Shown one piece after another: positions 36,348-44,736 of a stretch of DNA of 64,000 nucleotides; positions within the stretch are counted from its first letter, which is position 1, and every line of letters starts with the position of its first letter. A program made the position numbers and the translations under genes. The stretch comes from Rhizobium sp. EC-SD404. GTDB taxonomy: Bacteria; Pseudomonadota; Alphaproteobacteria; Rhizobiales; Rhizobiaceae. The stretch spans positions 1,718,414-1,782,413 of the forward strand of contig NZ_LR701459.1 of NCBI RefSeq assembly GCF_902498825.1, written 5' to 3'. The notes under the pieces are model-generated. The model was given only the letters and a program-made list of their open reading frames with translations, had not been told where the DNA came from and did not search any database.

Positions 36348-37495
36348 CGGGTTGCCGTTTCAGCCAGGTCGGTGAGGAATTTGGTGCAGGCCGCCAACTG
36401 CTCGATCGCGACGCTTTCGTCCGGCTGATGCGCGTCGGCGATCGATCCGGGGCCGATGACGACGGATGGTACGCCGGCTGCCTGGAAGATGCCGGCCTCC
36501 GTGCCGTATGAAACTGCCCGGGTAGTGGCGCAACCGAGAAGCTGGAGAAGCTCCGCTTCGAGTGCGGCGTCGCCTGTCGGGGCAAGCGGTGGGATCTTGG
36601 CCTGGATATCGATGCGGATACCGGCGGCCGGATCGACAGCCTTCATGGAGCGCTCCAGATCCTGCGCCACGCCGCGCATGCGGTTCAGCACGACGTCGAA
36701 GCTTTCGCCGGGTACGAGCCGCATCTCCCAGAAGAACTTGCAGTGCTCGGCGAGGATGTTGCCGTGGCTGCCGCCTTCGACCTGATTGACCTGGATCGTG
36801 GAGTAGGGCGGGTCCAGTGCCTTGAAGAACGGACCCTTGCGCATGTCGGCATAGACCGCCGAAATCTCGTCGATCAGCTTTGCTGCGATCATGACGGCAT
36901 TGACACCGCGTTCGGGCTGCGAAGAATGCCCCGGCTTTCCGAGTACATATGTCCAGCCGATGCAGCCGCCCTTGTGGGCGTTGACCAGTTCCATCGACGT
37001 CGCCTCGCCGATCACGGCAAGACGAGGCTTGGCATTGGCGCCCACCCATTCGGCCATGGGTCCGACACCGGTGCAGCCGACTTCCTCGTCATAGGAAAAA
37101 GCGAGATGGATCGGCTTCTTCAAATCCATCCGCGAAATCTGCGGCATGGCCGCCAGGCAACAGCCGAGAAAGCCCTTCATGTCGGTCGCACCGCGGCCGA
37201 CAAGGCGGCCGTCGCGCTCGCGTAATGTCCAGGGGTCGCCCGACCAGTCTTGTCCCGTCACGGGCACGACGTCGGTATGGCCACTATAGACGATACCACC
37301 TTCGACCTCCGGGCCGATGGAGATCAGCACATTGGTCTTTTCTCCGGACGGGTCGGCGAAGCGGCGCAGACGCGCCCCTTCAGCCTTCGCGAGCGTCTCG
37401 ACATGCTCGACCAGTGCCAGATTGGAGACGGAGCTGACCGTCGGGAAGGCGATGAGCTCCGCCAGCCGACGGGCGAAATCCGCGTCCCCGCTCAT
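36344..37495 (-). CDS. Acetylornithine deacetylase-like M20 enzyme (ArgE type)
   Basis: A 383-residue M20 metalloenzyme. SGHTDVVPV (HxD), GRGATDMKGFLG, SYDEEVGCTGVGP and GEATSMELVNAHKG match ArgE closely, and GKPGHSSQPERGVNA lies in the dimerisation domain. ArgE removes the acetyl group from N-acetylornithine. Lying between the binding protein and permeases of a peptide transporter, this copy is more likely a catabolic deacylase for an imported N-acyl amino acid. The start at 37495 overlaps the binding-protein stop by 4 bases. The arginine-biosynthesis role cannot be excluded. Confidence 0.88.
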   Translation of the reverse strand: MSGDADFARRLAELIAFPTVSSVSNLALVEHVETLAKAEGARLRRFADPSGEKTNVLISIGPEVEGGIVYSGHTDVVPVTGQDWSGDPWTLRERDGRLVGRGATDMKGFLGCCLAAMPQISRMDLKKPIHLAFSYDEEVGCTGVGPMAEWVGANAKPRLAVIGEATSMELVNAHKGGCIGWTYVLGKPGHSSQPERGVNAVMIAAKLIDEISAVYADMRKGPFFKALDPPYSTIQVNQVEGGSHGNILAEHCKFFWEMRLVPGESFDVVLNRMRGVAQDLERSMKAVDPAAGIRIDIQAKIPPLAPTGDAALEAELLQLLGCATTRAVSYGTEAGIFQAAGVPSVVIGPGSIADAHQPDESVAIEQLAACTKFLTDLAETATR

Positions 37496-39087
37496 TCGGG
37501 CACCGTGAACCATGCGAGGGGATAGGCAAGGTCGGCCAACTGGACGACTTCGACGCCTTCCTGAAGGCCCCACAAAATCTGCAACTGGTGGATCGGGATG
37601 AAGGAGTGGTCGTTCTTGAGGATCGTGAGCGCTTCGGCGAGCAGCGCGTTGCGCTTTTCCTGATCGGTTTCGGCACCGATTTCGGTCGTCAGCTGATCGA
37701 GCTCGGGATTGGAATAGCCGCCGATATTGAAGGCACCGCGCCCCCCATCGGCGTCCCGCGTGACGGCAAGGCCCGTCAGGAACTGGTGCGCGTCGTAGGT
37801 GTAGGGCGAATAGCTGAGCATGGCGAAGGACGTGTCATAGCCGGGAGGGTTGATCTGCTGCGCCCAGCGCGCCGTTGCCTGCGTGCGCGGCGTGACCGCG
37901 ATGTTGATCTGAGCGAGGAACGAGCCCACTGCGAGGCACGTCGCCTCGTCGTTCATGAAGCGGTCGTTGGTGCAGTCGAGCGTCACCTCGAAGCCGTCAG
38001 CATAGCCGGCCTCTTCCATCAGCTGCTGGGCCCGCTCGACATCGGGCGTCACCGGCGTATTGAGTTCTTCCGTCGACCCTTCGATCTCCTTGGCGATCGG
38101 CAGACCGACCGGCGTGGAGTAGCCGCGCATGATGCGCTCCTGGATCGCCGTGGTGTCGATCACGAGACTCATCGCCTCGCGTACCTTGGGATCCTTGAAC
38201 GGATTGCCTTCAACACCGCCGCCGTGGATCAGCTCGTCGCGCAGCACGTCGGGCTGCAGATAAACCGTCCGCAGATCCGGAGTGGCGACGACTTCGATGC
38301 CATCGGTCTCTTCGATGCGCTGCGCGTCCTGCGGCGGCACGCCATCGATCATCTGAACTTCGCCGGAGATGAGGGCCGAAACGCGCGTCGATGGATTGGC
38401 AATGACGAAGAACGTGGCGCTGTCGACATTACCGGTGATCTCGCCCCACCAGTCGGCATTGGCGGCAAAGTCGGTGCGCACGCCCGGGTCGCGCGAAGAG
38501 ATTACGTAAGGCCCTGTGCCTATCGCGGTGCGGTTGGCAAAGCCTTCAGTGGAATTGTCGGCTTGGCCGGGCTCCTGGGCGCCGTTTTCCTCGGCCCATT
38601 CCTGGTCGACCATGAACCAGTTGACGATCTGGTTCGGAAGGACTGGGTTCGGCTCGTCGGAGATCAGGCGGATCGTCAGGTCGTCGACCTTCTCGATGCT
38701 TGCCACGTCGGCGAGGTGGGACGACATCCCACCCTTCTTGGCGCGTTCGAAGGAAAAGATGACGTCGTCGGCGTTGAAGTCGTTGCCGTTGGAATATTTG
38801 ACGCCTTCACGCAACTTGAATTCCCAGGTCAGATCGTCGACCTGGGCCCATTCCGTAGCGAGAACTGGCTGAAGCGAAAGATCGGGTCCGCGTTGGACGA
38901 GTGGCTCGTAGACATTGCGGAGAACCGCAAAGACGAGTGTGTTCGAAACCGCATGCGGATCGAGCGTGTACGCGTCGAGCGGACCGGCAAAGCGGAATTC
39001 AGCGGCTCCGGCGGTCAGCGCCGTACCTGCGGTGAGAGCGGCGGCCAAAGTCGAAAGCCTCAATGCCGAGCGAATGCGTTTCATCAT
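37492..39087 (-). CDS. Peptide ABC transporter periplasmic binding protein (SBP_bac_5)
   Basis: A 531-residue solute-binding protein. The signal peptide (LSTLAAALTAGTALTAGAAE) is followed by the family 5 pattern NVYEPLVQRGPDLSLQPVLA, TWEFKLREGVKYSNG and DDVIFSFERAK. Family 5 proteins bind di- and oligopeptides, nickel, or sugars. It is the first gene of the operon; GGGG stands 6 bases before the ATG at 39087. The palindrome ATTTGATCAAAT lies about 100 bases upstream and is a candidate operator for the GntR-type regulator encoded next door. Confidence 0.93.
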   Translation of the reverse strand: MMKRIRSALRLSTLAAALTAGTALTAGAAEFRFAGPLDAYTLDPHAVSNTLVFAVLRNVYEPLVQRGPDLSLQPVLATEWAQVDDLTWEFKLREGVKYSNGNDFNADDVIFSFERAKKGGMSSHLADVASIEKVDDLTIRLISDEPNPVLPNQIVNWFMVDQEWAEENGAQEPGQADNSTEGFANRTAIGTGPYVISSRDPGVRTDFAANADWWGEITGNVDSATFFVIANPSTRVSALISGEVQMIDGVPPQDAQRIEETDGIEVVATPDLRTVYLQPDVLRDELIHGGGVEGNPFKDPKVREAMSLVIDTTAIQERIMRGYSTPVGLPIAKEIEGSTEELNTPVTPDVERAQQLMEEAGYADGFEVTLDCTNDRFMNDEATCLAVGSFLAQINIAVTPRTQATARWAQQINPPGYDTSFAMLSYSPYTYDAHQFLTGLAVTRDADGGRGAFNIGGYSNPELDQLTTEIGAETDQEKRNALLAEALTILKNDHSFIPIHQLQILWGLQEGVEVVQLADLAYPLAWFTVPE

Positions 39088-39186
39088 CGAGTTCCCCTGT
39101 TTTCGGTCCGGCGACTGGATCGGCCGGTTTCGCCTCTGTCGGGCGACATGGTCACGATAGGGGATCGAAATCGGGATGCAAGATAA

Positions 39187-39198
39187 ATTTGATCAAAT
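39187..39198. promoter_or_regulatory. Palindrome ATTTGATCAAAT, candidate GntR operator
   Basis: A perfect 12-base palindrome between the end of the GntR gene (39220) and the start of the transporter operon (39087). It shares the core TTTGATCA with the site before the aminotransferase at 40131. FCD-type GntR regulators bind short palindromes of this size. Confidence 0.45.
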
Positions 39199-39219
39199 GC
39201 GCAGTTGAGCGATTGTCGC

Positions 39220-39936
39220 TCAGCGGCAGAACTCGTGGAGCAGCGCTTGCGTCGCGAGGATATCCGCCATCAGCGCTTTCTCCGCGGCCGCTCCGTCGCG
39301 GGCCCGAAGCGCTTCCATGATCTTGACGTGATGGCGGGAGTAGTCCCCGCCATCGTCATGGATCAGGAGATCGGTCATTCGGTCCGACAACATCCGGACA
39401 TAGGGTCCGTAGCGAAGCCACAGGTTCTGGATCAGGTTGACCATCACCGGATTGCCTGCCGCCTCGTAAATCATGAAGTGGAATTCGCGGTTGGAGGCGA
39501 GCATCCGATCCGACGCACCGTCGCGCAGCGCCTCCACATGGACGTCGGTGATCACCTTCAGCCGATCGATGGAGCCGGGATCGATGCGTTCGGCGGCCAG
39601 CCGCGCCGCGGCGCCCTCCAGCACGCAGCGGGCCTGCCCGAGATGATCGAGCCCGGCAGTTGATGTCAGCGGCACCATTGCCGTGCCGGACGTGCCGATC
39701 GAAAGGGCATTTTCTGCTGCAAGCCGCCTGAGCGCTTCGCGCACCGGCATGTGCGACGTCCCGAACTGATCGGCGAGCGCGGCGATCGTGAACCCTTGTC
39801 CCGCCTCGAACTTCCCGGCGATGAGCGCATCGCGCAATTGCTCGTAGACCAGATCTTGCGTGGTCATCCGGCGCTTCACAGCGCGCAGTCCCGCGGCATC
39901 GTTGCGGATTTTGGAGTCGAGCGTCACGACCGTCAT
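39220..39936 (-). CDS. GntR-family regulator with FCD domain
   Basis: A 238-residue regulator. The winged helix has LVYEQLRDALIAGKFEAGQG, then LADQFGTSHMPVREALRRLA. The C-terminal all-helical FCD ligand domain has FHFMIYEAAGN and the metal-type histidines in SRHHVKIMEAL. FCD regulators respond to amino acids and organic acids and usually repress neighbouring catabolic genes. It lies between the transporter operon and the divergent aminotransferase, with palindromes before both. Both are likely targets. Confidence 0.93.
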   Translation of the reverse strand: MTVVTLDSKIRNDAAGLRAVKRRMTTQDLVYEQLRDALIAGKFEAGQGFTIAALADQFGTSHMPVREALRRLAAENALSIGTSGTAMVPLTSTAGLDHLGQARCVLEGAAARLAAERIDPGSIDRLKVITDVHVEALRDGASDRMLASNREFHFMIYEAAGNPVMVNLIQNLWLRYGPYVRMLSDRMTDLLIHDDGGDYSRHHVKIMEALRARDGAAAEKALMADILATQALLHEFCR

Positions 39937-40130
39937 GTCCCAGTGCCCTTATCGTCTCAGTCTTGCCTCTGGGATCAGGTGCGTCCCAAAGTTGGTGTTT
40001 CGCCGATCCGTAGATGAAAATCGAAATGCTCGTCCATCCGTGCGATCGTCGCACCATGCGAGCCCAACAGAATTCACCTCGCGCCTAGTTTCGCACCGCC
40101 CAAGTTGGCAACACTCTGCCGCGGCATTGA

Positions 40131-40148
40131 TTTGATCATACGATCATG
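40131..40148. promoter_or_regulatory. Inverted repeat TGATCATACGATCA, candidate GntR operator
   Basis: TTTGATCATACGATCATG holds inverted TGATC/GATCA halves about the centre at 40139-40140. It lies 60 bases before the aminotransferase ATG and 195 bases before the GntR start. The TTTGATCA core is shared with the palindrome at 39187. Confidence 0.45.
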
Positions 40149-40207
40149 TGAGAAGAGCAACGTCAATTCGGGCACGTCGAATGCAAGCACGATAAGGATC
40201 GAGACGC

Positions 40208-41398
40208 ATGACCTCACCGATCGCTCAAAAGCAGAGGTCGCGCTTTGCGCGCCGGATCACCCAGTCGGGCGAGAAGAATTTCGGTATGTTTGGAAAGGCC
40301 TACGGGAAGCCAGGCGACCTCATTCATCTTGAACTCGGCAAGCCGCTGGAAGATACGCCGGACCACATCAAGGAGGCGGCGATCCAGGCTCTACGCGATG
40401 GCAAAGTGCACTATAGCGACTTGAAGGGCATTCCGGAGCTTCGCGACGCCATCGCGGCGAAGCTTCATGCCGATAACAGTCTTGATTTCGATGCCGACGA
40501 CATCATCGTCACCAACGGCCTGACGCAGGCATCCTTCGCCGCGTTCATGGCGCTGCTGGACGAAGGCGACGAGGCTATCCTGCTGGAGCCGTTCTATCCG
40601 CAGCACATCGGCAAAATCGAACTTGCGGGTGCGCGGGCAGTGATGGCACCGCTCGATGCCAGTGATGGGTTTTCCATTCGTCGCGACCTGATAGAGCCGA
40701 AGATCACCGATCGCACGCGTATGATCGTGCTGATCAATCCCTGCAACCCGACCGGTCGTGTCTACAGCCGTGAAGAACTACAGGTCGTGGCTGACCTCGC
40801 CATCGAACACGATCTGATCGTCGTCTCGGACGAGGTCTACGAACATATCGTCTTCGATGGAGCGCGGCATATCTCGATCGCATCCTTGCCGGGAATGCGG
40901 GAGCGTACCATCACCATGTTCGCCTTCACCAAGGCATACGCAATGGATGGCTGGCGCCTGGGCTGGATCGCGGCGGACGCTTCGTTCATCGGGCCGCTGA
41001 TGAAGATCACCACCAATGAAGTGACGCATGTGAACACCTTCATCCAGTACGGCGCGGTCGCCGCACTCACCGGACCCGTCGGCGAACTGCACCGCATGGT
41101 CGAGGGCGACCGCCGTCGCCGCGACCTCGTCGTCCAGCGACTGAACCAGATGCCGGGCGTGACGTGCGATTTGCCGCAAGGCACGATCTACGCATTTGCG
41201 GACATTTCCGGCACGGGCCTCAAATCGCAGGATCTCGCCACTCAGCTGATGGAGCGGGAAGGGGTCGTGGTCGAAGCTGGAGGTTTTTACGGCGAAGCTG
41301 GCGATCGCCATATCCGGGTGTGCTTCGGAGCGGAAAGCGAAGCGCGGCTGACGGAAGCGATGAACCGCATGCAGCGGTTCTTCAACGCGCGCCACTGA
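40208..41398 (+). CDS. Class I/II pyridoxal-phosphate aminotransferase
   Basis: A 396-residue aminotransferase. LINPCNPTGRVYSREEL, VVSDEVYEHIVFDG (Asp and Tyr contacts to PLP) and the Schiff-base lysine in FAFTKAYAMDGWRLGW are all present, and the C-terminal arginine that binds the carboxylate is in HIRVCFGAE. It is of the aspartate/aromatic type. AAGGA lies 9 bases before the ATG. Divergent from the GntR gene and near the peptide transporter and deacylase genes, it probably starts breakdown of the released amino acid. Exact substrate not predictable. Confidence 0.92.
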   Translation: MTSPIAQKQRSRFARRITQSGEKNFGMFGKAYGKPGDLIHLELGKPLEDTPDHIKEAAIQALRDGKVHYSDLKGIPELRDAIAAKLHADNSLDFDADDIIVTNGLTQASFAAFMALLDEGDEAILLEPFYPQHIGKIELAGARAVMAPLDASDGFSIRRDLIEPKITDRTRMIVLINPCNPTGRVYSREELQVVADLAIEHDLIVVSDEVYEHIVFDGARHISIASLPGMRERTITMFAFTKAYAMDGWRLGWIAADASFIGPLMKITTNEVTHVNTFIQYGAVAALTGPVGELHRMVEGDRRRRDLVVQRLNQMPGVTCDLPQGTIYAFADISGTGLKSQDLATQLMEREGVVVEAGGFYGEAGDRHIRVCFGAESEARLTEAMNRMQRFFNARH

Positions 41399-41806
41399 CG
41401 CCAAGGACTTGACGAAAACTTGAACGGCTGCGGCCTTCGGAGTTGTTGCGGGCAAACCTGTCCCGCTGGCGTCGTCACGACGAATTAGCGCCCGGCATGG
41501 AACCGATACTCGTTGCGGCCCCGCCGGCTTTGGCTCATCAACCGGCAGCGTCAGGCCCTTGCGGCCGACCGGTTTTATAGCCGAAGCTGGTCACAATTTC
41601 CGTCGCCGACGGTGGGCTCAGGGTCATGGGCTTCGCTCATTTCGATGTGCAGACTTCGGCCGATCACCGATGTGCTGCAACTGCCATTGTCACTGCGCAC
41701 CGACTTCTCTACGGCGTACATTCAAATGTCCAGCCTCGCGGATATGGCATCTGGTGCCACTGCGCAGACGACTATTTGCAGCTTCCTCCATTAGGACTGA
41801 TTTCGA
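41399..41806. other. 408-base gap without a convincing gene
   Basis: The stretch between the aminotransferase and the phosphatase-like gene is less GC-rich in its second half. Frames open here only as upstream extensions of the next gene in other phases, and none has domain character. A weak stem (GCGGG/CCCGC, 41451-41469) lies about 55 bases after the aminotransferase stop but has no T-run. The promoter of the next gene should be here; no clear -35/-10 pair was found. Confidence 0.5.
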
Positions 41807-42916
41807 ATGCGCGACCGCGAATTCCGCCAGCAAGATCGTTCGACCGCGAGACGGTGGACCAGCAGGGTAGCAGCTTTCGTCTGCGTGCTGATGTCGGCTG
41901 CCACTGGCTTGGCGCTGATCGAAACGGACGAATGGTGGATCAGGGTTCTCGATTTTCCCCGCTTGCAGATCGCTGCCCTGCTGGCTGTGGCCCTGATCGT
42001 TTATTGGCTGACACAACGAGGCAAAGCTGGAACGCTGTTCGTCGTCACCGCCATGTCGATCGTCTCGCTGGTGTGGCAAGTGTGGATGATCCTTCCATAC
42101 ACGGCGGTCTGGAAAATTCAGATGATCGCGACTGACGCTTGCACCGCCGACCAGCGAGTGCGGTTCCTGATGGCCAATGTGCTGCAGGAGAACAGGAATT
42201 CCGAAAGTCTGCTTCAACTCGCCGAGCAAACGGATCCTGATATCATCCTACTGACCGAAATCGATGAATGGTGGGTCGGCGAGATTGAAAGGTTGGCGGA
42301 TTCGCACCCCCAGACGATCCTCGAACCGCTCTCCAACACCTATGGCATCGGCCTCTATTCCCGACTGCCCCTCATCGATGGCGAGATCCGCTATATCCTC
42401 GAGGATGATATCCCATCCATTTTCACGCGCATTGCTCTGCCCAGCGGTGAGGAGTTCTCTCTCTGGGCAGTTCATCCATCTCCGCCCCGGCCCGACGATG
42501 ATACGGATGAGCGTGATGCGGAACTTCTGATTGTGGCCAAGGAGGCGTCTGAAGCGTCTTCGCCGGCGATAGTGGCAGGCGATCTCAACGACGTTGCCTG
42601 GTCTTCTACCACCACATTATTCCAGGAAATCAGTGGCCTTCTGGACCCGCGAATTGGACGCGGTCTCTATGCCTCGTTCAATGCGGACTGGCCGCTGATG
42701 AAGTGGCCGCTCGATCACCTGTTCGCCTCGGAAGAGTGGACCCTCGGCGAATTTCGGCGATTGGAGGATATCGGCTCGGACCATTACCCGATCCTGGTCG
42801 AACTCTGCCATGAACCCGCGGCTGCCGCCGTACAGCAGGCAGATCAGCCGGATGAAGGAGACTTCGAAGAGGCTGAGGAGCATATCGAAGAAGGACGAGA
42901 TGCGGCCAATGAATAG
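41807..42916 (+). CDS. Membrane-anchored endonuclease/exonuclease/phosphatase family protein
   Basis: A 369-residue protein with three N-terminal membrane helices (residues 20-110: FVCVLMSAATGLALI, IAALLAVALIVYWL, VVTAMSIVSLVWQVWMI). An EEP domain follows with FLMANVLQENRN, DIILLTEIDEWW (metal Glu), VAGDLNDVAWS and the terminal GSDHYPI. Active-site residues are complete. Relatives (YafD-like, in some rhizobia near envelope genes) have no settled substrate; phosphodiesters of lipids or nucleic acids are possible. The C-terminal 25 residues are very acidic (EEAEEHIEEGRD). Confidence 0.85.
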   Translation: MRDREFRQQDRSTARRWTSRVAAFVCVLMSAATGLALIETDEWWIRVLDFPRLQIAALLAVALIVYWLTQRGKAGTLFVVTAMSIVSLVWQVWMILPYTAVWKIQMIATDACTADQRVRFLMANVLQENRNSESLLQLAEQTDPDIILLTEIDEWWVGEIERLADSHPQTILEPLSNTYGIGLYSRLPLIDGEIRYILEDDIPSIFTRIALPSGEEFSLWAVHPSPPRPDDDTDERDAELLIVAKEASEASSPAIVAGDLNDVAWSSTTTLFQEISGLLDPRIGRGLYASFNADWPLMKWPLDHLFASEEWTLGEFRRLEDIGSDHYPILVELCHEPAAAAVQQADQPDEGDFEEAEEHIEEGRDAANE

Positions 42917-42987
42917 CTCTGCGCACGGCAGCGCTGTTGGTGCTTCGATTGTCCACCGAGGGGCTTTCAGCGGATGAACCACAGACC

Positions 42988-43078
42988 GGGAAGGCCTTCC
43001 CCGTAGTTCCCCTACTCATGCTTGCATGAGCCTGTTTTGCTCTGCGGGTGGCCGCATCAGACGTGGGGTAGGGGAACT
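42988..43078. repeat. Cluster of palindromes downstream of tRNA-Ser
   Basis: GGGAAGGCCTTCCC at 42988-43001 is a perfect 14-base palindrome. AGTTCCCCTAC at 43005-43015 is the exact inverse of GTAGGGGAACT at 43068-43078. Inside this pair lies the hairpin CTCATG-CTTG-CATGAG at 43015-43030. No gene is visible. It lies between the phosphatase-like gene and the 3' end of the tRNA; neither hairpin has a T-run like a normal terminator. Confidence 0.6.
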
Positions 43079-43092
43079 GAATCCTTGGGAAA

Positions 43093-43182
43093 TGGCGGAG
43101 AGGAAGGGATTCGAACCCTCGATACCGTTCCCGGTATACTCCCTTAGCAGGGGAGCGCCTTCGACCACTCGGCCACCTCTCC
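43093..43182 (-). tRNA. tRNA-Ser (anticodon GCU)
   Basis: Read on the minus strand, the 90-base sequence begins GGAGAGGTGGCCGAGTGG and ends CCTCTCCGCCA, so the 3' CCA is encoded. The anticodon stem CTCCC-CTGCTAA-GGGAG gives anticodon GCT for AGC/AGU codons. A long variable arm (TATACCGGGAACGGTATC) is typical of serine tRNAs, and the T-arm GGTTCGAATCC is normal. It stands alone beside the capsule locus. Confidence 0.97.
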
Positions 43183-43273
43183 GTAACGCCTGTGCGTCGT
43201 AAAGAAAACTGCCGGACTAATCAATGCGCCCGGCAGGAAATTCGCGTGTGCAGGGCATTGCCTGCGCTGTAAA

Positions 43274-44473
43274 TTACTCGCTGAGCGTAATGACGCCGCT
43301 TGCAACGCCCACGGGCTGCGACACGAGCGACAGGAAGCGCTGGATGTCCACGGTAGGATGGCGCGATGCGTAGATCACGTCGCGATTCTTGACCGGGAAA
43401 GTCTGGCCCGTGATGAGGCTGTCCGGATTGCGCATGTCGAACTGGTAGACGATCGGCAGCCGGCCGTGCTTGTCCGTGGCATAGCCTTTGTCCGTCAAAG
43501 CTTTCAGGCGCGCCTCGCCGACGAGCAGCTTGACGATCTCCGGCTCTTCGTAGCGGAACACGAAGAAGCCCCGCGCATCGACCGAAGCATCCTCGCCACC
43601 GCCGGCAAGCGCGATGGCTTCCAGGAGGTTCAGGTCGTTCGAGCCGAACGGAATGCGCGAATTGGACGAGGTCTGGCCGAGGATGGTGAACGTGCGCGGA
43701 TCGTGCGTCACGAAGACCTGGTCGTTCGGCTGGACGAAGATGTTCTCGGACGGATCTTCGAGGATCGTCTTCAGAAGCACGGTGCCGGTGCTCGACCCAC
43801 GGGTCAGCGTCACATAGGTCTCGTAGGGCTCCTCGCGCGGGCCGCCGGCCTTGGCGATGACATCCATGATTCGGTCGCCGCTGAGCGACAGCGCGACCTG
43901 TTGGGAGGCGTTGACCGCGCCGGCAACCGTTACGGCGCGAGAATCGGTCGATGTGGTGGTGATGATGACGTCCGGCTCTACGGCCTTGTCGCGCAGCGAA
44001 GAGAGAATCGACTGGCGGACCTGTTCGGCGGTGCGTCCCGCGAACTGGACGGACCCGACATAGGGAATGGGCACTTGGCCGTCCGGTTGGACGATGAGCT
44101 GCAGCGACGTCTGCTTCGATTCGGCGGTGGAGAACAGGCCACTTTCGCCGGCCTCGAAGATCGTGACCTGGACCTGATCGCCGATGCCGATCAGAGCGGT
44201 ATTGCCTGCGCTTCCGATTCCGAAACGGCGATTGAGCATGCGCGCGGTGTAGTCCGCCACCAGGCGCGCGGAATAGGCGTCGACCTGGACGACGTCGAAC
44301 ACGGTGGCCGTGGGGCGGCTCTGCTCTGCGGCGGATTGGCCGGCGGTGGATGCGATCGAGAGCGCGCTTGGGCCTTCGCCCGGCAATGCTTGGCAACCGG
44401 CCAGAACGCCAAGGCTTGCGGTCGCACAGATGAGCTTGACGCGCAGGGCGGTCCCAGACTGTCGACTAATCAA
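43274..44473 (-). CDS. Polysaccharide export outer-membrane lipoprotein (Wza/KpsD type)
   Basis: A 399-residue lipoprotein (lipobox LGVLAGC, cysteine near 27). A Poly_export domain (LIGIGDQVQVTIFEAGESG, then IPIPYVG-like QVPIPYVGSVQFAGRTAEQV) and SLBB-type repeats (VTVAGAVNASQQVAL, FTILGQTSSNSRIPFG) follow. Such proteins form the outer-membrane exit for capsule. The start is a TTG with GAGG ten bases upstream; no ATG is available before the lipobox. It is the terminal exporter for the locus. The final residues may not form the extra Wza C-terminal barrel helix. Confidence 0.88.
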   Translation of the reverse strand: MISRQSGTALRVKLICATASLGVLAGCQALPGEGPSALSIASTAGQSAAEQSRPTATVFDVVQVDAYSARLVADYTARMLNRRFGIGSAGNTALIGIGDQVQVTIFEAGESGLFSTAESKQTSLQLIVQPDGQVPIPYVGSVQFAGRTAEQVRQSILSSLRDKAVEPDVIITTTSTDSRAVTVAGAVNASQQVALSLSGDRIMDVIAKAGGPREEPYETYVTLTRGSSTGTVLLKTILEDPSENIFVQPNDQVFVTHDPRTFTILGQTSSNSRIPFGSNDLNLLEAIALAGGGEDASVDARGFFVFRYEEPEIVKLLVGEARLKALTDKGYATDKHGRLPIVYQFDMRNPDSLITGQTFPVKNRDVIYASRHPTVDIQRFLSLVSQPVGVASGVITLSE

Positions 44474-44736
44474 AATGGTATGTCCTCACTCGCATTCGGT
44501 ACCCGAGCCCCGCTCGGCCGCATCTTTAGAACGTGGTGCCCAAAAGTAAACCAAAGCCGCAGTTGGCGTTTCGGGAGAGGCAGCCGGTGTGTCCTTTTGG
44601 CACCAAGAATGCAAGCGCGGCCACTCCGCCAGAAGAAACGATAGAGCCTGATCGGTAAACAATGTCTTGCATGCCAGGATGTCAGGTGGGCCCTCCACGC
44701 CCCAATAGACCACTTGGCGCCTGATTGAAATCCAAT
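44474..44736. promoter_or_regulatory. Leader region of the export lipoprotein gene
   Basis: 263 bases between the KpsS-like gene and the Wza-like gene, both on the minus strand. A 75-codon frame (44486-44713, minus) opens with GTG but has no recognisable domain, so I do not call it. The region probably holds the promoter and a long leader for the lipoprotein gene. Confidence 0.35.

Noticed and set aside
41451..41469. Possible terminator after the aminotransferase
   Set aside because: The stem is only 5 base pairs with a 9-base loop and no T-run.
41626..42135. 169-codon frame overlapping the start of the phosphatase-like gene
   Set aside because: It overlaps the real gene in another phase for most of its second half, and no domain is recognisable in the first half.
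43093..43182. tRNA-Ser as an attachment site of an integrated element
   Set aside because: No integrase gene and no repeated copy of the tRNA 3' end is visible in the window.
44486..44713. 75-codon minus-strand frame between the KpsS-like and Wza-like genes
   Set aside because: GTG start, no recognisable motif, composition like a leader region; kept only as a regulatory gap.
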